The notes beneath the pieces are model-generated. The model was not told the DNA's origin, searched no databases, and saw only the letters and a program-made list of their open reading frames with translations. A program made the translations under genes and the position numbers. Of a DNA stretch of 60,982 nt, positions 17,862-28,240 are shown piece by piece (position 1 is the stretch's first letter; each line of letters opens with the position of its first letter). The DNA is from Olavius algarvensis Delta 4 endosymbiont (GTDB lineage: Bacteria; Desulfobacterota; Desulfobacteria; Desulfobacterales; CAJINA01): NCBI GenBank assembly GCA_905176665.1, contig CAJINA010000108.1:1-60982 (forward strand), given 5' to 3'.

Positions 17862-19088
17862 TTAATTGACGAGTTGGCTCATTTCAAAAATAGGCAGGCA
17901 AATGGACAGCACGATGAAGCCCACCAGGCTTCCGATCAAGATGATCATCACGGGTTCCAGCAGGGCCACGGCACGCAGCAACTGGGCTTCCACTTCCTTC
18001 TCGAATATGTCGGCGATTTTGGCCAGCATGAATTCAAGGTTGCCGCTCTGTTCGCCCACGCTGATCATCTGGATGGCGAGGCTCGGGAAGACCGGTGCCT
18101 GTACCAGCGCCTTCCCCAGCCTGGCGCCCTTTTCCACTTCATCGGCCGCCGCCTGGACGGCCTGTGAGATGATCACGTTGCCGGTGATGTTTTTCACGGT
18201 CGCCAAGGCGGTCAGCACGGCGACTCCATTTTCGAGCAGGGACCCCAGGGTCCGGGAAAAGCGGGCCATGGCCAGTTTTCGGGTCAGGATGCCAATGACG
18301 GGCAGTTGCAGCAGGGCCCGGTCCCGGTAACGCTTTCCCTGTTGGGTATTCCCGGCCGCCCGGAGAATGAAAAACAGGCCGGCTACGCCAAGGCAGAGCA
18401 ACCACCAATAGGTGGTTAACAGGCTGCTGGTAAAGAGCAGCATGCGGGTCGGCAGGGGCAAAACCTGGTCCAGGTCTGCAAATATCGAGGTAATACTGGG
18501 TACCACGAACAGCATCAGCACGATCAGGACGACTACCCCGAAAAAGGAGACAAAAAGAGGATAGGCCAGGGTTGTCTTGATGCGTTCATTTAGGGCGACC
18601 TGGTTTTCACTGATATCCGCCAGGCGTTCCAGGATGATTTCCAGGGTGCCTGATGATTCGCCGGCCCGCACCATATTGATATACAGCGGCGAGAAGATGC
18701 CCGGAAATTGCTCCAGCGCACGTGCGAAGCTTTGGCCTTCACCCAGCGCCTCCTTGATGCGGGCTAACGCTTTTTTAAGGGCGGCTGTCTTCGTTTGCGG
18801 AATCAGCAGGTCCAGGGCCGCGACCAGTTGAAAGCCCGTGCCCAGCAAGGTCGCCAATTGGCGGGTGGTGGCCGCAATTTCCGCGGGCTTGACCCGTCCA
18901 AAGAAGCTGCGGGCCGGCCGGCGGCCCGGGGTGCCGGCGGAGGGCATATTCTGGACTTCTTCCACGGAGACTGGAAATTTTTTGGCCAACCGCAATTTCT
19001 GGCGGGCTGCCGGTGCGTTTTCAGCATCGATGATGCCGGTGCGGGTCTTTCCCTTTACATCGATGACTTTATATTCAAAGACTGGCAT
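17862..19088 (-). CDS. gspF: Type II secretion inner-membrane platform protein GspF
   Basis: 408 residues, first gene of the gsp operon. Two homologous T2SSF domains (about 70-195 and 275-398) are separated by membrane helices (about 175-195, 225-245, 375-397). Typical blocks are RQLATLLGTGFQLVAALDLL, MVRAGESSGTLEIILERLAD and MISVGEQSGNLEFMLAKIAD. It forms the polytopic core of the platform contacted by GspE. Position first, followed by gspG, gives the operon its permuted order F...N-C-D-E. Confidence 0.95.
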   Translation of the reverse strand: MPVFEYKVIDVKGKTRTGIIDAENAPAARQKLRLAKKFPVSVEEVQNMPSAGTPGRRPARSFFGRVKPAEIAATTRQLATLLGTGFQLVAALDLLIPQTKTAALKKALARIKEALGEGQSFARALEQFPGIFSPLYINMVRAGESSGTLEIILERLADISENQVALNERIKTTLAYPLFVSFFGVVVLIVLMLFVVPSITSIFADLDQVLPLPTRMLLFTSSLLTTYWWLLCLGVAGLFFILRAAGNTQQGKRYRDRALLQLPVIGILTRKLAMARFSRTLGSLLENGVAVLTALATVKNITGNVIISQAVQAAADEVEKGARLGKALVQAPVFPSLAIQMISVGEQSGNLEFMLAKIADIFEKEVEAQLLRAVALLEPVMIILIGSLVGFIVLSICLPIFEMSQLVN

Positions 19089-19254
19089 TTTGCGGCCTTC
19101 CGGGTTCGGATGCCAAATTCAACGTTTCGTTAATTAAACTGGATAGATACAAGCCTAACACGAAAATGCAGTCCCGTAAAGGGGGAGGGGCGGAACGTGG
19201 CCGGCCATCCGGTAGCCTGCAGATAAAAAACAGGATGGCGCTGATACAGCAGAA

Positions 19255-20556
19255 TCAATCGTGGGTGATGCCGGGCCGGATGGGGGCTATGCCGTTGGCC
19301 GCTATGTGGGCGCGGACAATTTCGTAGCGGTTGGCAATGACGTCGGCGGCGACCTTGTCAGTCATCCGGGAAGCAGCCGATTGGGGTTTGTCATCGTAGG
19401 GGTTCAATACAATAGACTGAAATGCATGGCGCTTGAGCAGGCCCATTGTTAGATTAAAATCTTGATCCGTTTCGGACGGGAAGCCAACGATGATATGGGT
19501 AACCAGGACAATATCAGGTGCCGCCTTGCGAATGGCGGTCAAAACGTTCTCCGTTTCGTCCAAGTCTACGGGCCGCTTCATGAGTTTCAGGATTCTTGCG
19601 CTGCCGAATTGAAGCGGGCACTCCAGGTGGCTGAGTTTGCCACCCTTTGCCAGCGTCAGAATCTGAGATTGAAATTTAATCAACCACACCGGTTTCAGCG
19701 AAGTCAAATACCAGCGGGTTACCGTCCCCTTGTCTTCCCGGCACAAGGCATCCAGCAGTTGGGGCAGTGAAGATTTAATGTCGTGACCATACGCGCCGGT
19801 ATCTTCCGACCCGATCACAAAGTCGCGATGGCCGGCCGCCAACAGACGTCGGTATTCGGCCAGACACGCTTTTGGGGGTTTGCTTTGTAGCGGGCCTATC
19901 GCCTTGCGGATACCGCAATAGGAGCAGCTGCCCAGGCAACCACTGCCGATACGGATGCCATGCCGTTTTTGCTCAACCGGAATGACCGGTGGCTCTGCCC
20001 GGGTATAATGCCCAATCTGATTGACCAGTCTGGTCTTTAGGTAATTGGCACCTTTCTTTAAAAAGCGGGGCGACCATTCAAACTCGCGGATGGATTTACG
20101 GGTGAGGTTTAGAAACTTATCCGCCTTGACCGGCCATGGATCCGGGAGAACAAATTTGGAATAGTGGCTGGTGTTGGCATCCGGGACATTCACAAAGGGG
20201 ATATCGAACCAGGAGAATATCTGATCGATAGCCGGCAGGTCACAGGTGGTGATTGTCCGGCCTTTGAAGACCCGGGAGAGCTTGGCCGGTGCAATTGCGG
20301 GCAGGCAACCGGTGACAATGAGGTCCCCTTTGTATCGATGGAGGCGGAACCGGTTGATCAGGTCCAGGTAGTAGTCTTCGATGGGATTGCTGAAGGCACA
20401 GGTGAATAAAATGATAAAATCGGCCTGGTCCGGTTTGTCCAGAAGGCGGCAGCGATTTGCGGTGAAGTAGTTCAAAAGGCGGGCTGCATCGACGCCCCGC
20501 CCCTCACAATGCGGGTTGTTGTTAAAAATGAAAATACGTGTGCCCGGGGGTGTCAT
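19255..20556 (-). CDS. MiaB/RimO-like radical SAM protein without TRAM domain
   Basis: A 433-residue radical SAM enzyme. The N-terminal UPF0004-type domain has three Cys at 17, 53 and 84 (NNNPHC, FTCAFSNP, VTGCLPA) that in methylthiotransferases bind an auxiliary [4Fe-4S] cluster. The radical SAM motif is C207-x3-C211-x2-C214 (SGCLGSCSYCGIR), followed by GSEDTGAYG and HIIVGFPSET. The C-terminal TRAM RNA-binding domain of MiaB/RimO is absent, so the substrate may not be tRNA or ribosomal protein S12. It is the last gene of the kdnA-kdnB-GlmS-like cluster (85 bp after the GlmS-like stop), so a role in a modified sugar or in processing that cluster's product is possible but only inferred. It could also be an independent methylthiotransferase paralogue. 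Confidence 0.8.
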   Translation of the reverse strand: MTPPGTRIFIFNNNPHCEGRGVDAARLLNYFTANRCRLLDKPDQADFIILFTCAFSNPIEDYYLDLINRFRLHRYKGDLIVTGCLPAIAPAKLSRVFKGRTITTCDLPAIDQIFSWFDIPFVNVPDANTSHYSKFVLPDPWPVKADKFLNLTRKSIREFEWSPRFLKKGANYLKTRLVNQIGHYTRAEPPVIPVEQKRHGIRIGSGCLGSCSYCGIRKAIGPLQSKPPKACLAEYRRLLAAGHRDFVIGSEDTGAYGHDIKSSLPQLLDALCREDKGTVTRWYLTSLKPVWLIKFQSQILTLAKGGKLSHLECPLQFGSARILKLMKRPVDLDETENVLTAIRKAAPDIVLVTHIIVGFPSETDQDFNLTMGLLKRHAFQSIVLNPYDDKPQSAASRMTDKVAADVIANRYEIVRAHIAANGIAPIRPGITHD

Positions 20557-20641
20557 GCGGGTCCCTGTAAGACCTTTTTAATAGTGCCGGCCCCTGCCGA
20601 TAGCCTCGCGGTTCGATGTTGAACCACCTCGACGGGCCATG

Positions 20642-23600
20642 CTACGAACCGGCGTTCGTAATCTGGTCGCCAATCTTTTCTGCGGATATACCAAACAGGT
20701 CCTCGGTCGGGACCTGGTTGAGGAAGTCGTCTTCCCAGGTGATGCTGTTTTCCTGGACGATGTTTTTAATGCGTTCATATTTGCCGCCCAGGGCTTTGAT
20801 CTTTTCGGCCAGGGTGATTTCTTTCCGGAACCCGATGTGGAGCAAAAGCAGGTGCTCGATCATATTGGGCGCGGCCGGATTCAGGGAGAATATCGGAATG
20901 ACGATGATATTGCGGTCATCTTTCTTTCCTTTGCCTAAAAAGACATTGCCTTCCCGGACGATAATGCGCTTGGTGCCTTTCAGAAGGTTATCGGATTCCA
21001 CGCGCGAAGGCAGCGGCTGCAGGGTGCCGCTCTTGCTCAACACCTCTATGGTGGTATCTTCCACCGGTTCGCCCAGCAGGTTCAGACCGCCGATCTGATA
21101 ATGAATGGCCCCCTTTATTTCGGACAGGATGGGCTGGACGTTCTTGAATACCAGGACATTGCGGTTGATCAGCTGGGCGGGGATAAAGCCGTAATCCGCC
21201 AGCGTATCGAAGAGCAGGCCCTCCAGCCGTTCTTCGATACGGCTGGTACCCACCGTCACCGTTTTAGCCTGGTGTTTGATGGCGTCCACCGGCCGCGACA
21301 TGTCATTGATGGCTTTGCCCAGGCTGGCGAACAACGTATTGAGCATGTTGCGGGCCGTACCCTTGATACCGAAATCCAGTTCGAAGTCCGATACCGGCAG
21401 TCGCCCGGATAGATATTTCAGCAGCAGGGTGAGGTCCGCGGAGGCAGCCAGGCCCAGCGCCACGGGAAAGCCGTTGCCGTTCTTGCGGCGACGAAAAGCC
21501 CTGTAGAATTCGCCGATCTTTTCCCGAAAGCTTTTCTCCAGGACCAGCTCGTAGACATCCAGGCCCTTTTGGGCTTCGGTGTCTACCATCTGCTGGAGTT
21601 CTTCCTGGAACTGAAACAGGAATTTCGAGCCCTCGTTAATGGCCAGGGCAGCGTAGTAGCCCCAGATATGCCCCACCAGGGTGTTGACAATCGGGGCCAG
21701 GTGCTCACTGACGGCCGGCACCGGAAATACATCAGCGGCATACGGGTCGAACCGGGCTTCGCCTTCATTGGCAATGACCACCGGGGTGGCCTTGTGGGCC
21801 TGGAAAATGGCCGTGTCCTTGATAATGTCCCCCAGTACGGATTCACGGGTGCCGGCAGCGCAGACCAGAATCAATGGTTCGGAGGAGAGATCGATATGCT
21901 TTTTATCTTCCACGTAATCCGAGGAGATCGTTTTGTAGCAGAGTTCACTGAGCTTGATGCGGATCTCGTCGGCGGAGGCTTTGTTCGGCCCACTGCCCAC
22001 AGCGGCCCAGTAAGTGTTTCTGGCCGCCAGGCGGGTGGCGGAGGCCTTAATCTTGTCGGCCATGGTCAAAATGGTGCGCATATGCCCCGGTATCTGCAGC
22101 AACTCCTGGACCTCCGCAGAAATATAAGCACGGCTGCGGCGACCGGTAACAGTCGCCATATGCAGGCCCAACAGGGCGCCGGCCATGATCTGAGAATAAA
22201 AGGCTTTGGTGGAGGCTACCGACATTTCAATATCGCGACCGCTGCTGGTGTACATGACCCCGTCCACTTTGAACGTCAGATCTGAATCGCGCCGGTTGAC
22301 AATCGCCAGAAGGCGGGCGCCCCGTTCGCGCACCATGTCCACTGTTTTGTTCGTATCGGTCGTGGTGCCGGATTGGCTGATGGCAATTACCAGGGTGTCT
22401 GCCATACTGTTGTTGTCACGCTGGTCGGCCAGGCGAAATCCGCTCAACTCGGACGCTTTCATGGCTTGAATCTGCAGGCGGGGGTCGGCCAGGTGGGTAC
22501 TGATTATATCAGCACAGGCTTTGGCCGCTATTCCGGCGGTCCCCTGTCCAACCAGGAATATGCGCTTGATGTCCCCCGCGCGCAGGGCCCGTGACAGGTC
22601 GGCTGGAAAGGTGCTGTTGTCCAGGGCAACCGTGTACTCCGGATGATCGTTTTCCTTGATCTTCCAACGGTTATCCAGGGTTTTCCAGACACTGTCCGGC
22701 GCTTCGGATATCTCTTTCAGAAAGTAGTGCGCATACGCCTGGCGATTGATATCCCGGGACGTAATTTCCGTTCGCTGGATACTTGCGTCCGACAGGCGCA
22801 CCGGGGTGCCGTCGTAATACATGGCCTGGATGCCAGCCAGGCTCCCGGCGCCCTGCCGGTTCAGGATGAACAGCTGCCCCTGGGTCATTCCCCTTTTACC
22901 CTCTATCTGGGATTCACCGTCGAGTTTCAGGTATTGCTGGGTCGCTTCGATAAAGCCGTAGACTTCGGAAGAGGCGATATAATGATCCGGTGCCAGTCCG
23001 ACAAAGATAGCCTGCCCGCTGCCCCGCTGGGCGCAAAACAACTTTCCCGGCGCCAGGTCGGTGAGCATGCTGATGGCATGGGATCCCTCAAAGTCATTCA
23101 CCGCCAGGCGAAACGCCTCATGTATATCGTGGCCTTGGCCCAGGTAGTGTTGGATCTGCAACGGGATTACCTTGGTGTCGGAGGTGATCTCTTTTTGAAT
23201 TTGAATGGCATCCGTGGCCAATTGTTCCTTCAGTTGCTGAAAATTGTCGATGTCGCCGTTCAGGCAGACATGCATGCTGCCGTTGCGACGGGAAGCCGTA
23301 CCCACGAACTGATTGTCCACCGGGTGGCAGTTGGCTTCCGTGATGGCGCCCACCGAAGCCCAGCGGGTATGGGACAGTACCGCAGCGTCTTTCAGAGGTG
23401 ACTGGACCAGTGCCTGCAAGACGGCATCCGTCTCGATTTGGTGGCGTAGAAACCGCAGGTTGTCACCCAGGCTGCCGATTTCAGCCGCGATTTTATAGGT
23501 CAGGGTAACGGCCACCTGAGCGTTAGCCCCACTGCCCGTTTCAGGTTTGCGAATCCCCTGGTTGATCAGCGGATCCTGGCTGCAACGCTGATCGAACTGG

Positions 23601-24391
23601 GCCTGCAAATCGGCGGTCTCCATCTGCTGCCAGGCTGTGTCGAAGCCGGTCTGGTCGAACAGGAGGAGCACCGACAGGCCGGCACTGTCGCGACCCCGGA
23701 CTTCAAGACACCCGATGCTGTTCAGGACGGCATTGATCTGGGCATAAATCATAAAGATTGCCAGATTGGCCGCAGTCGCAGCCGGGGCGCCCAATTTTTC
23801 TATTTTGGCCAGGTTGTCCAGGATCTCAACCTGGAGACACCAGGTAAAGTCTTTCAGCTTCTCGAGCTGGCTGCTCATCAAGTCCACTTCCGCTTGTTCG
23901 AGGCGTCCGATTTTGCGGTGCAGGGCATTTGCTTCGGCTTCCTGCAGCGCCCTGGTGCGGGCCGCCAGTTGCGTAAGCTGGCGGTGCAGATCCGGGGTCG
24001 TATAGATCTGATAGAGGTTGGCATAGGTTTTTAGATCCCAGGCGGAATTGAGCAGATTATCTAAAAGCCCACTGCCGCCCAGGTAGTCTTCATCCAGGGA
24101 CAGGTCCTGGTCGGCAGCGCATTTTTCAAGCGTGCACGCTGTCAAATTGGTAATGCCGGCGTCCATATCCTCAACAGTGAGCGTATCCATTGCGTCCGGC
24201 AATTCCGGGGCGCGGGCCACGATGCCGGCCAGTCCGCACGCCAGCAGACCGTTTTGGACCGGAAAGCACACAAGCGCTCCGGCCGGGACCTGCGACAGCG
24301 CCCGGCCGAAGAAGATTTTTTTCCGGAATATATCTTTGGCACGGCTTATCAAAGCATCAGTGCGGCCAACAAGTTCACGAGCGATATTCAT
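20642..24391 (-). CDS. Giant GlmS-like protein: class II glutamine amidotransferase plus two SIS domains plus a novel C-terminal region
   Basis: The start is ATG 24391 (MNIARELVGR), with GGAG 6 nt upstream and 20 bp after kdnB; the 1249-residue product is twice normal GlmS. A GATase II domain is present but displaced: CGLAGIVA with the would-be nucleophile at Cys52, then a ~180-residue helical insertion, then RGRDSAG (232-238), HTRWASVG (341-348), LNGDIDNF (377-384) and SDT (404-406). SIS 1 is about 600-750 (GQGTAGIAAKA, SQSGTTTDT, SVASTKA); SIS 2 is about 790-925. The GlmS C-tail carrying the Schiff-base Lys (DQPRNLAKSVTVE) is missing and replaced by ~320 residues of unknown type; the GELKHGP loop reads VEDKKHIDL. 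True GlmS activity is therefore doubtful. Context suggests a role in amino-sugar or 8-amino-Kdo metabolism. Confidence 0.8.
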   Translation of the reverse strand: MNIARELVGRTDALISRAKDIFRKKIFFGRALSQVPAGALVCFPVQNGLLACGLAGIVARAPELPDAMDTLTVEDMDAGITNLTACTLEKCAADQDLSLDEDYLGGSGLLDNLLNSAWDLKTYANLYQIYTTPDLHRQLTQLAARTRALQEAEANALHRKIGRLEQAEVDLMSSQLEKLKDFTWCLQVEILDNLAKIEKLGAPAATAANLAIFMIYAQINAVLNSIGCLEVRGRDSAGLSVLLLFDQTGFDTAWQQMETADLQAQFDQRCSQDPLINQGIRKPETGSGANAQVAVTLTYKIAAEIGSLGDNLRFLRHQIETDAVLQALVQSPLKDAAVLSHTRWASVGAITEANCHPVDNQFVGTASRRNGSMHVCLNGDIDNFQQLKEQLATDAIQIQKEITSDTKVIPLQIQHYLGQGHDIHEAFRLAVNDFEGSHAISMLTDLAPGKLFCAQRGSGQAIFVGLAPDHYIASSEVYGFIEATQQYLKLDGESQIEGKRGMTQGQLFILNRQGAGSLAGIQAMYYDGTPVRLSDASIQRTEITSRDINRQAYAHYFLKEISEAPDSVWKTLDNRWKIKENDHPEYTVALDNSTFPADLSRALRAGDIKRIFLVGQGTAGIAAKACADIISTHLADPRLQIQAMKASELSGFRLADQRDNNSMADTLVIAISQSGTTTDTNKTVDMVRERGARLLAIVNRRDSDLTFKVDGVMYTSSGRDIEMSVASTKAFYSQIMAGALLGLHMATVTGRRSRAYISAEVQELLQIPGHMRTILTMADKIKASATRLAARNTYWAAVGSGPNKASADEIRIKLSELCYKTISSDYVEDKKHIDLSSEPLILVCAAGTRESVLGDIIKDTAIFQAHKATPVVIANEGEARFDPYAADVFPVPAVSEHLAPIVNTLVGHIWGYYAALAINEGSKFLFQFQEELQQMVDTEAQKGLDVYELVLEKSFREKIGEFYRAFRRRKNGNGFPVALGLAASADLTLLLKYLSGRLPVSDFELDFGIKGTARNMLNTLFASLGKAINDMSRPVDAIKHQAKTVTVGTSRIEERLEGLLFDTLADYGFIPAQLINRNVLVFKNVQPILSEIKGAIHYQIGGLNLLGEPVEDTTIEVLSKSGTLQPLPSRVESDNLLKGTKRIIVREGNVFLGKGKKDDRNIIVIPIFSLNPAAPNMIEHLLLLHIGFRKEITLAEKIKALGGKYERIKNIVQENSITWEDDFLNQVPTEDLFGISAEKIGDQITNAGS

Positions 24392-24411
24392 AATCTCCAA
24401 CCTTAACGACC

Positions 24412-25488
24412 TCACATTTGTAAATAGAGCTCGCGGATTCTTTCCCGGGTGGCGGTCTTTCTCCAATCCGGCCCCAGGGCATTTTCCCACAATGGTTCTA
24501 ATACGAGCGCCACATTCACCATGGTCTCTATCTGGTCATCGGAAAGTTCCGCCACCAGATGGCGGGGCAGCTGGATCTGGTGTTTATCCATCATTTGGCG
24601 AAATTCCCGCACACCAGCCGGGTAAAACTCATCGAGGTAGTCAAATGCCACGCAGTTCCCGATCCCGTGATGCAGCCCCAGCACAAACCCCAGTCCGTAA
24701 GACAACGCATGGCAAACGCCCACCTGGGAGTAGGCGATGCTTATCCCCCCGCAATAAGAGGCCATCATTAACTTGTCGTCGGCGTCCGGGCCCGGATCGA
24801 GGAATACCTCGCGGCACAGGTCTAGTGCCTTTTCGCCATACGAACGGCTGAACTGGTTCAGGAAGGTGCCGGTGAGGGACTCGATACAGTGAATGTAGCA
24901 ATCCATGCCGGTATAAAATCGCTGCTCGGCAGGAGCCTTTGCTATGAGTTCCGGATCCAGTACAATCTGGTCAAAGACGGTGTGATCGGAGTTGATGCCC
25001 AGTTTCTTTTCCGGCCCGGTTAGAACGGTGGTCCGGGAGACTTCCGCTCCGGTTCCCGACAGGGTCGGTATGCCGGCGTGGTAGACAGCCGGGTGCTCGA
25101 TGAGGTCCCACCCCTGGTAGTCGGCGGCCGAGCCCGGGTTGTTCAGCATCAAAGATACGGCCTTGGCCAGGTCCAGGGTGCTGGCGCCACCAATGCCGAT
25201 GATCCCGCACGGAGTTCCAGTGATTGTATCCGCATAGGTTTTTATATCGGCGGTCAGTTGGTCGACATAGGTTGTTTTTGGCTCGTCATCGACGTTCACC
25301 AGGATCAGCTGGTCCCCGTCCTGCAGGGGGACCTTTTCTTTCAGGCGGTGCCGGGTAAAAACATCATCCAGCAGGAAAACCATAAACCCCTGGTCCGCTG
25401 TGCGCTGCTCCGCCAGAATGTCGTCCAACTGGTTGAAACAGCCCCGACCGAATACCATCCGTGAAACAAGTTTAAAATTTCGAAACAT
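24412..25488 (-). CDS. kdnB: 3-deoxy-alpha-D-manno-octulosonate 8-oxidase KdnB
   Basis: A 358-residue iron-containing alcohol-dehydrogenase family protein that closely matches the Shewanella KdnB pattern: FGRGCFNQLDD, VFLLDDVF, GGASTLDLAKAVSLML, YQGWDLI, GIPTLSGTGAEVSRT, FYTGMDCYIHCIESL and GLHHGIGNC. The His residues of HCIESL and HHGIGNC are the family's metal ligands, with an upstream Asp in YTGMDCYIH. KdnB oxidises the C8 alcohol of Kdo to an aldehyde that KdnA then transaminates (established for Shewanella oneidensis). ATG 25488 follows AAGGAT and is 4 bp after the kdnA stop. It acts in the cytoplasm before CMP activation of the sugar for lipid A-core. Confidence 0.9.
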   Translation of the reverse strand: MFRNFKLVSRMVFGRGCFNQLDDILAEQRTADQGFMVFLLDDVFTRHRLKEKVPLQDGDQLILVNVDDEPKTTYVDQLTADIKTYADTITGTPCGIIGIGGASTLDLAKAVSLMLNNPGSAADYQGWDLIEHPAVYHAGIPTLSGTGAEVSRTTVLTGPEKKLGINSDHTVFDQIVLDPELIAKAPAEQRFYTGMDCYIHCIESLTGTFLNQFSRSYGEKALDLCREVFLDPGPDADDKLMMASYCGGISIAYSQVGVCHALSYGLGFVLGLHHGIGNCVAFDYLDEFYPAGVREFRQMMDKHQIQLPRHLVAELSDDQIETMVNVALVLEPLWENALGPDWRKTATRERIRELYLQM

Positions 25489-25492
25489 GGGT

Positions 25493-26743
<1,251 letters not shown>

Positions 26744-26821
26744 TCACGTTTCCGGCGTCCCGTAAAGAGACAGGTAAAAGTTTTTATTTTGGTTGCAATA
26801 CCAAAGACTTAGTCGGCCGGT

Positions 26822-28237
26822 CTAGGGGGCCCCCGCTGGGGACGATCGAACGTCGCCGCTTGCTGCGGCCTTGGAAAAGAAATCAGTGAAATAGTGTTTG
26901 ATAGCCAGCCGGGCGTAGTAGGCCGCCCGCAGACCAATGTACTCTTCATGGGCCACGAGCACGGCCACGGCTATTTTGGCGGTACCGGTCTTCTCTTCCG
27001 CATAGCCGACAAACCAGTCATAACGGGTATCGTGGGCCTGGTTGCTGATGGATCCGGACTTGCCGCCGATGGCCAGGCGGGAAAGTACCTTGTCACGCCG
27101 GTATCCCCGAAACAATTTCCGGCAGGTCCCCGTACGAATGGTGGCCGCCATCATCCGCTCCAGGGCGGCGGATGTATCCGGGGTAATGACGCGCTCGAGT
27201 TTTTTGGCCAGGTGGGCATACACGACCCGGCCTTGTGCGTCGGTCACGCGATCAATGACGGTCGGTTCCACCAGTTGCCCGGCGTTGGCAACTGTGGCCG
27301 CCATGAGCGCCCCGTGCAGGGGGCTGATGGTGGTGCTGCGATTGAAGCCACAGGCCAGTTCAGCCCAGTGATAAGGGTCGTCTGACACTTCAAAACGGCT
27401 GGGGCCCAGTGGGATTTCAAATCCGAAGCGCTGGTTGAAACCGAACGCCAGGGAATACTTTTCCAGGTTTTCCTTACCGAGATGATGCGTGCCCAGTTTA
27501 CCAAAAACCGGATTTACCGATTGGGCGAACGACTGCTTGAAAGATATTTTATTGGTATAGCGGTTCTTCTTTTCCAGCAACTGCCGTTTATAGAGTGTAT
27601 GTTTGGCCCCGTTAAACAGAAATACGGTTTCCGGGCTGAAATCAAATGTGTCGATAGCCGCCGCCGCGGTAACGATCTTGAACACGCTGGCTGCCGGGAT
27701 GTTATTGTCCAGGCAGGTATTGGCCGCTGGATTGTGTTTATCATAACCCACCATGGCGATCACCCGGCCGAAGTCCGGATCCAGGACGACCATGGCGATC
27801 TGCCGGGCATGCGCCGTGTTCATCTTGCCGTGCAGGTAGTTTTGCAGATTCATGTCCAGGCTGGTATCGACGCACAGGCGCCGGTCATCCGCCGAAATGT
27901 AAAAATAATCTTCCCGGCTGTTCATCAGTTGGGTGGAGGCCAGCAAGGGCTGCAGATTTAATTTATCCAGCAGGCCGTGAGCTGGATCCGCTGTCGGCGA
28001 GGGCGTCAGGATTTGAGTTGGCGGGTGGGCGCTTTCCCCGAATCTGGCTTTCAGGCCGGAAAGGCCGCCGGCCGCGGCCCAGCCTGCCAGGGCAGTCAGG
28101 ATCAACAGGCATCCCGCCCGGAACAGGCGGCGGTGCCGTCTCCGACTGGCCGCTGACCGTTTAAGCGCCGTTTGGTAGTCCCGCCAGCCGGAGCGATGGC
28201 TGATGGTGAGGGGGGCACGTTGTTTTTTCCGGTGCAT
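26822..28237 (-). CDS. Membrane-anchored penicillin-binding protein (transpeptidase)
   Basis: 471 residues: Arg-rich cytoplasmic tail (1-40), one membrane helix (about 41-60), a linker, and a transpeptidase domain with catalytic SVFK (S184-K187), SVN (240-242) and KSG near 395 (IGGKSGSIS). The pattern resembles the catalytic half of PBP2/FtsI-type class B enzymes, with AMVGYDKHNP and FGFEIPLG, but the N-terminal dimerisation region is very short (about 90 residues), so it is a minimal class B-like PBP. ATG 28237 starts 3 bp after the metG stop, making it the last gene of the HU-holB-ricT-metG operon. It ends with TAG. The substrate is peptidoglycan stem peptides; its dedicated machinery is unknown. 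Confidence 0.85.
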   Translation of the reverse strand: MHRKKQRAPLTISHRSGWRDYQTALKRSAASRRRHRRLFRAGCLLILTALAGWAAAGGLSGLKARFGESAHPPTQILTPSPTADPAHGLLDKLNLQPLLASTQLMNSREDYFYISADDRRLCVDTSLDMNLQNYLHGKMNTAHARQIAMVVLDPDFGRVIAMVGYDKHNPAANTCLDNNIPAASVFKIVTAAAAIDTFDFSPETVFLFNGAKHTLYKRQLLEKKNRYTNKISFKQSFAQSVNPVFGKLGTHHLGKENLEKYSLAFGFNQRFGFEIPLGPSRFEVSDDPYHWAELACGFNRSTTISPLHGALMAATVANAGQLVEPTVIDRVTDAQGRVVYAHLAKKLERVITPDTSAALERMMAATIRTGTCRKLFRGYRRDKVLSRLAIGGKSGSISNQAHDTRYDWFVGYAEEKTGTAKIAVAVLVAHEEYIGLRAAYYARLAIKHYFTDFFSKAAASGDVRSSPAGAP

Positions 28238-28240
28238 GAA

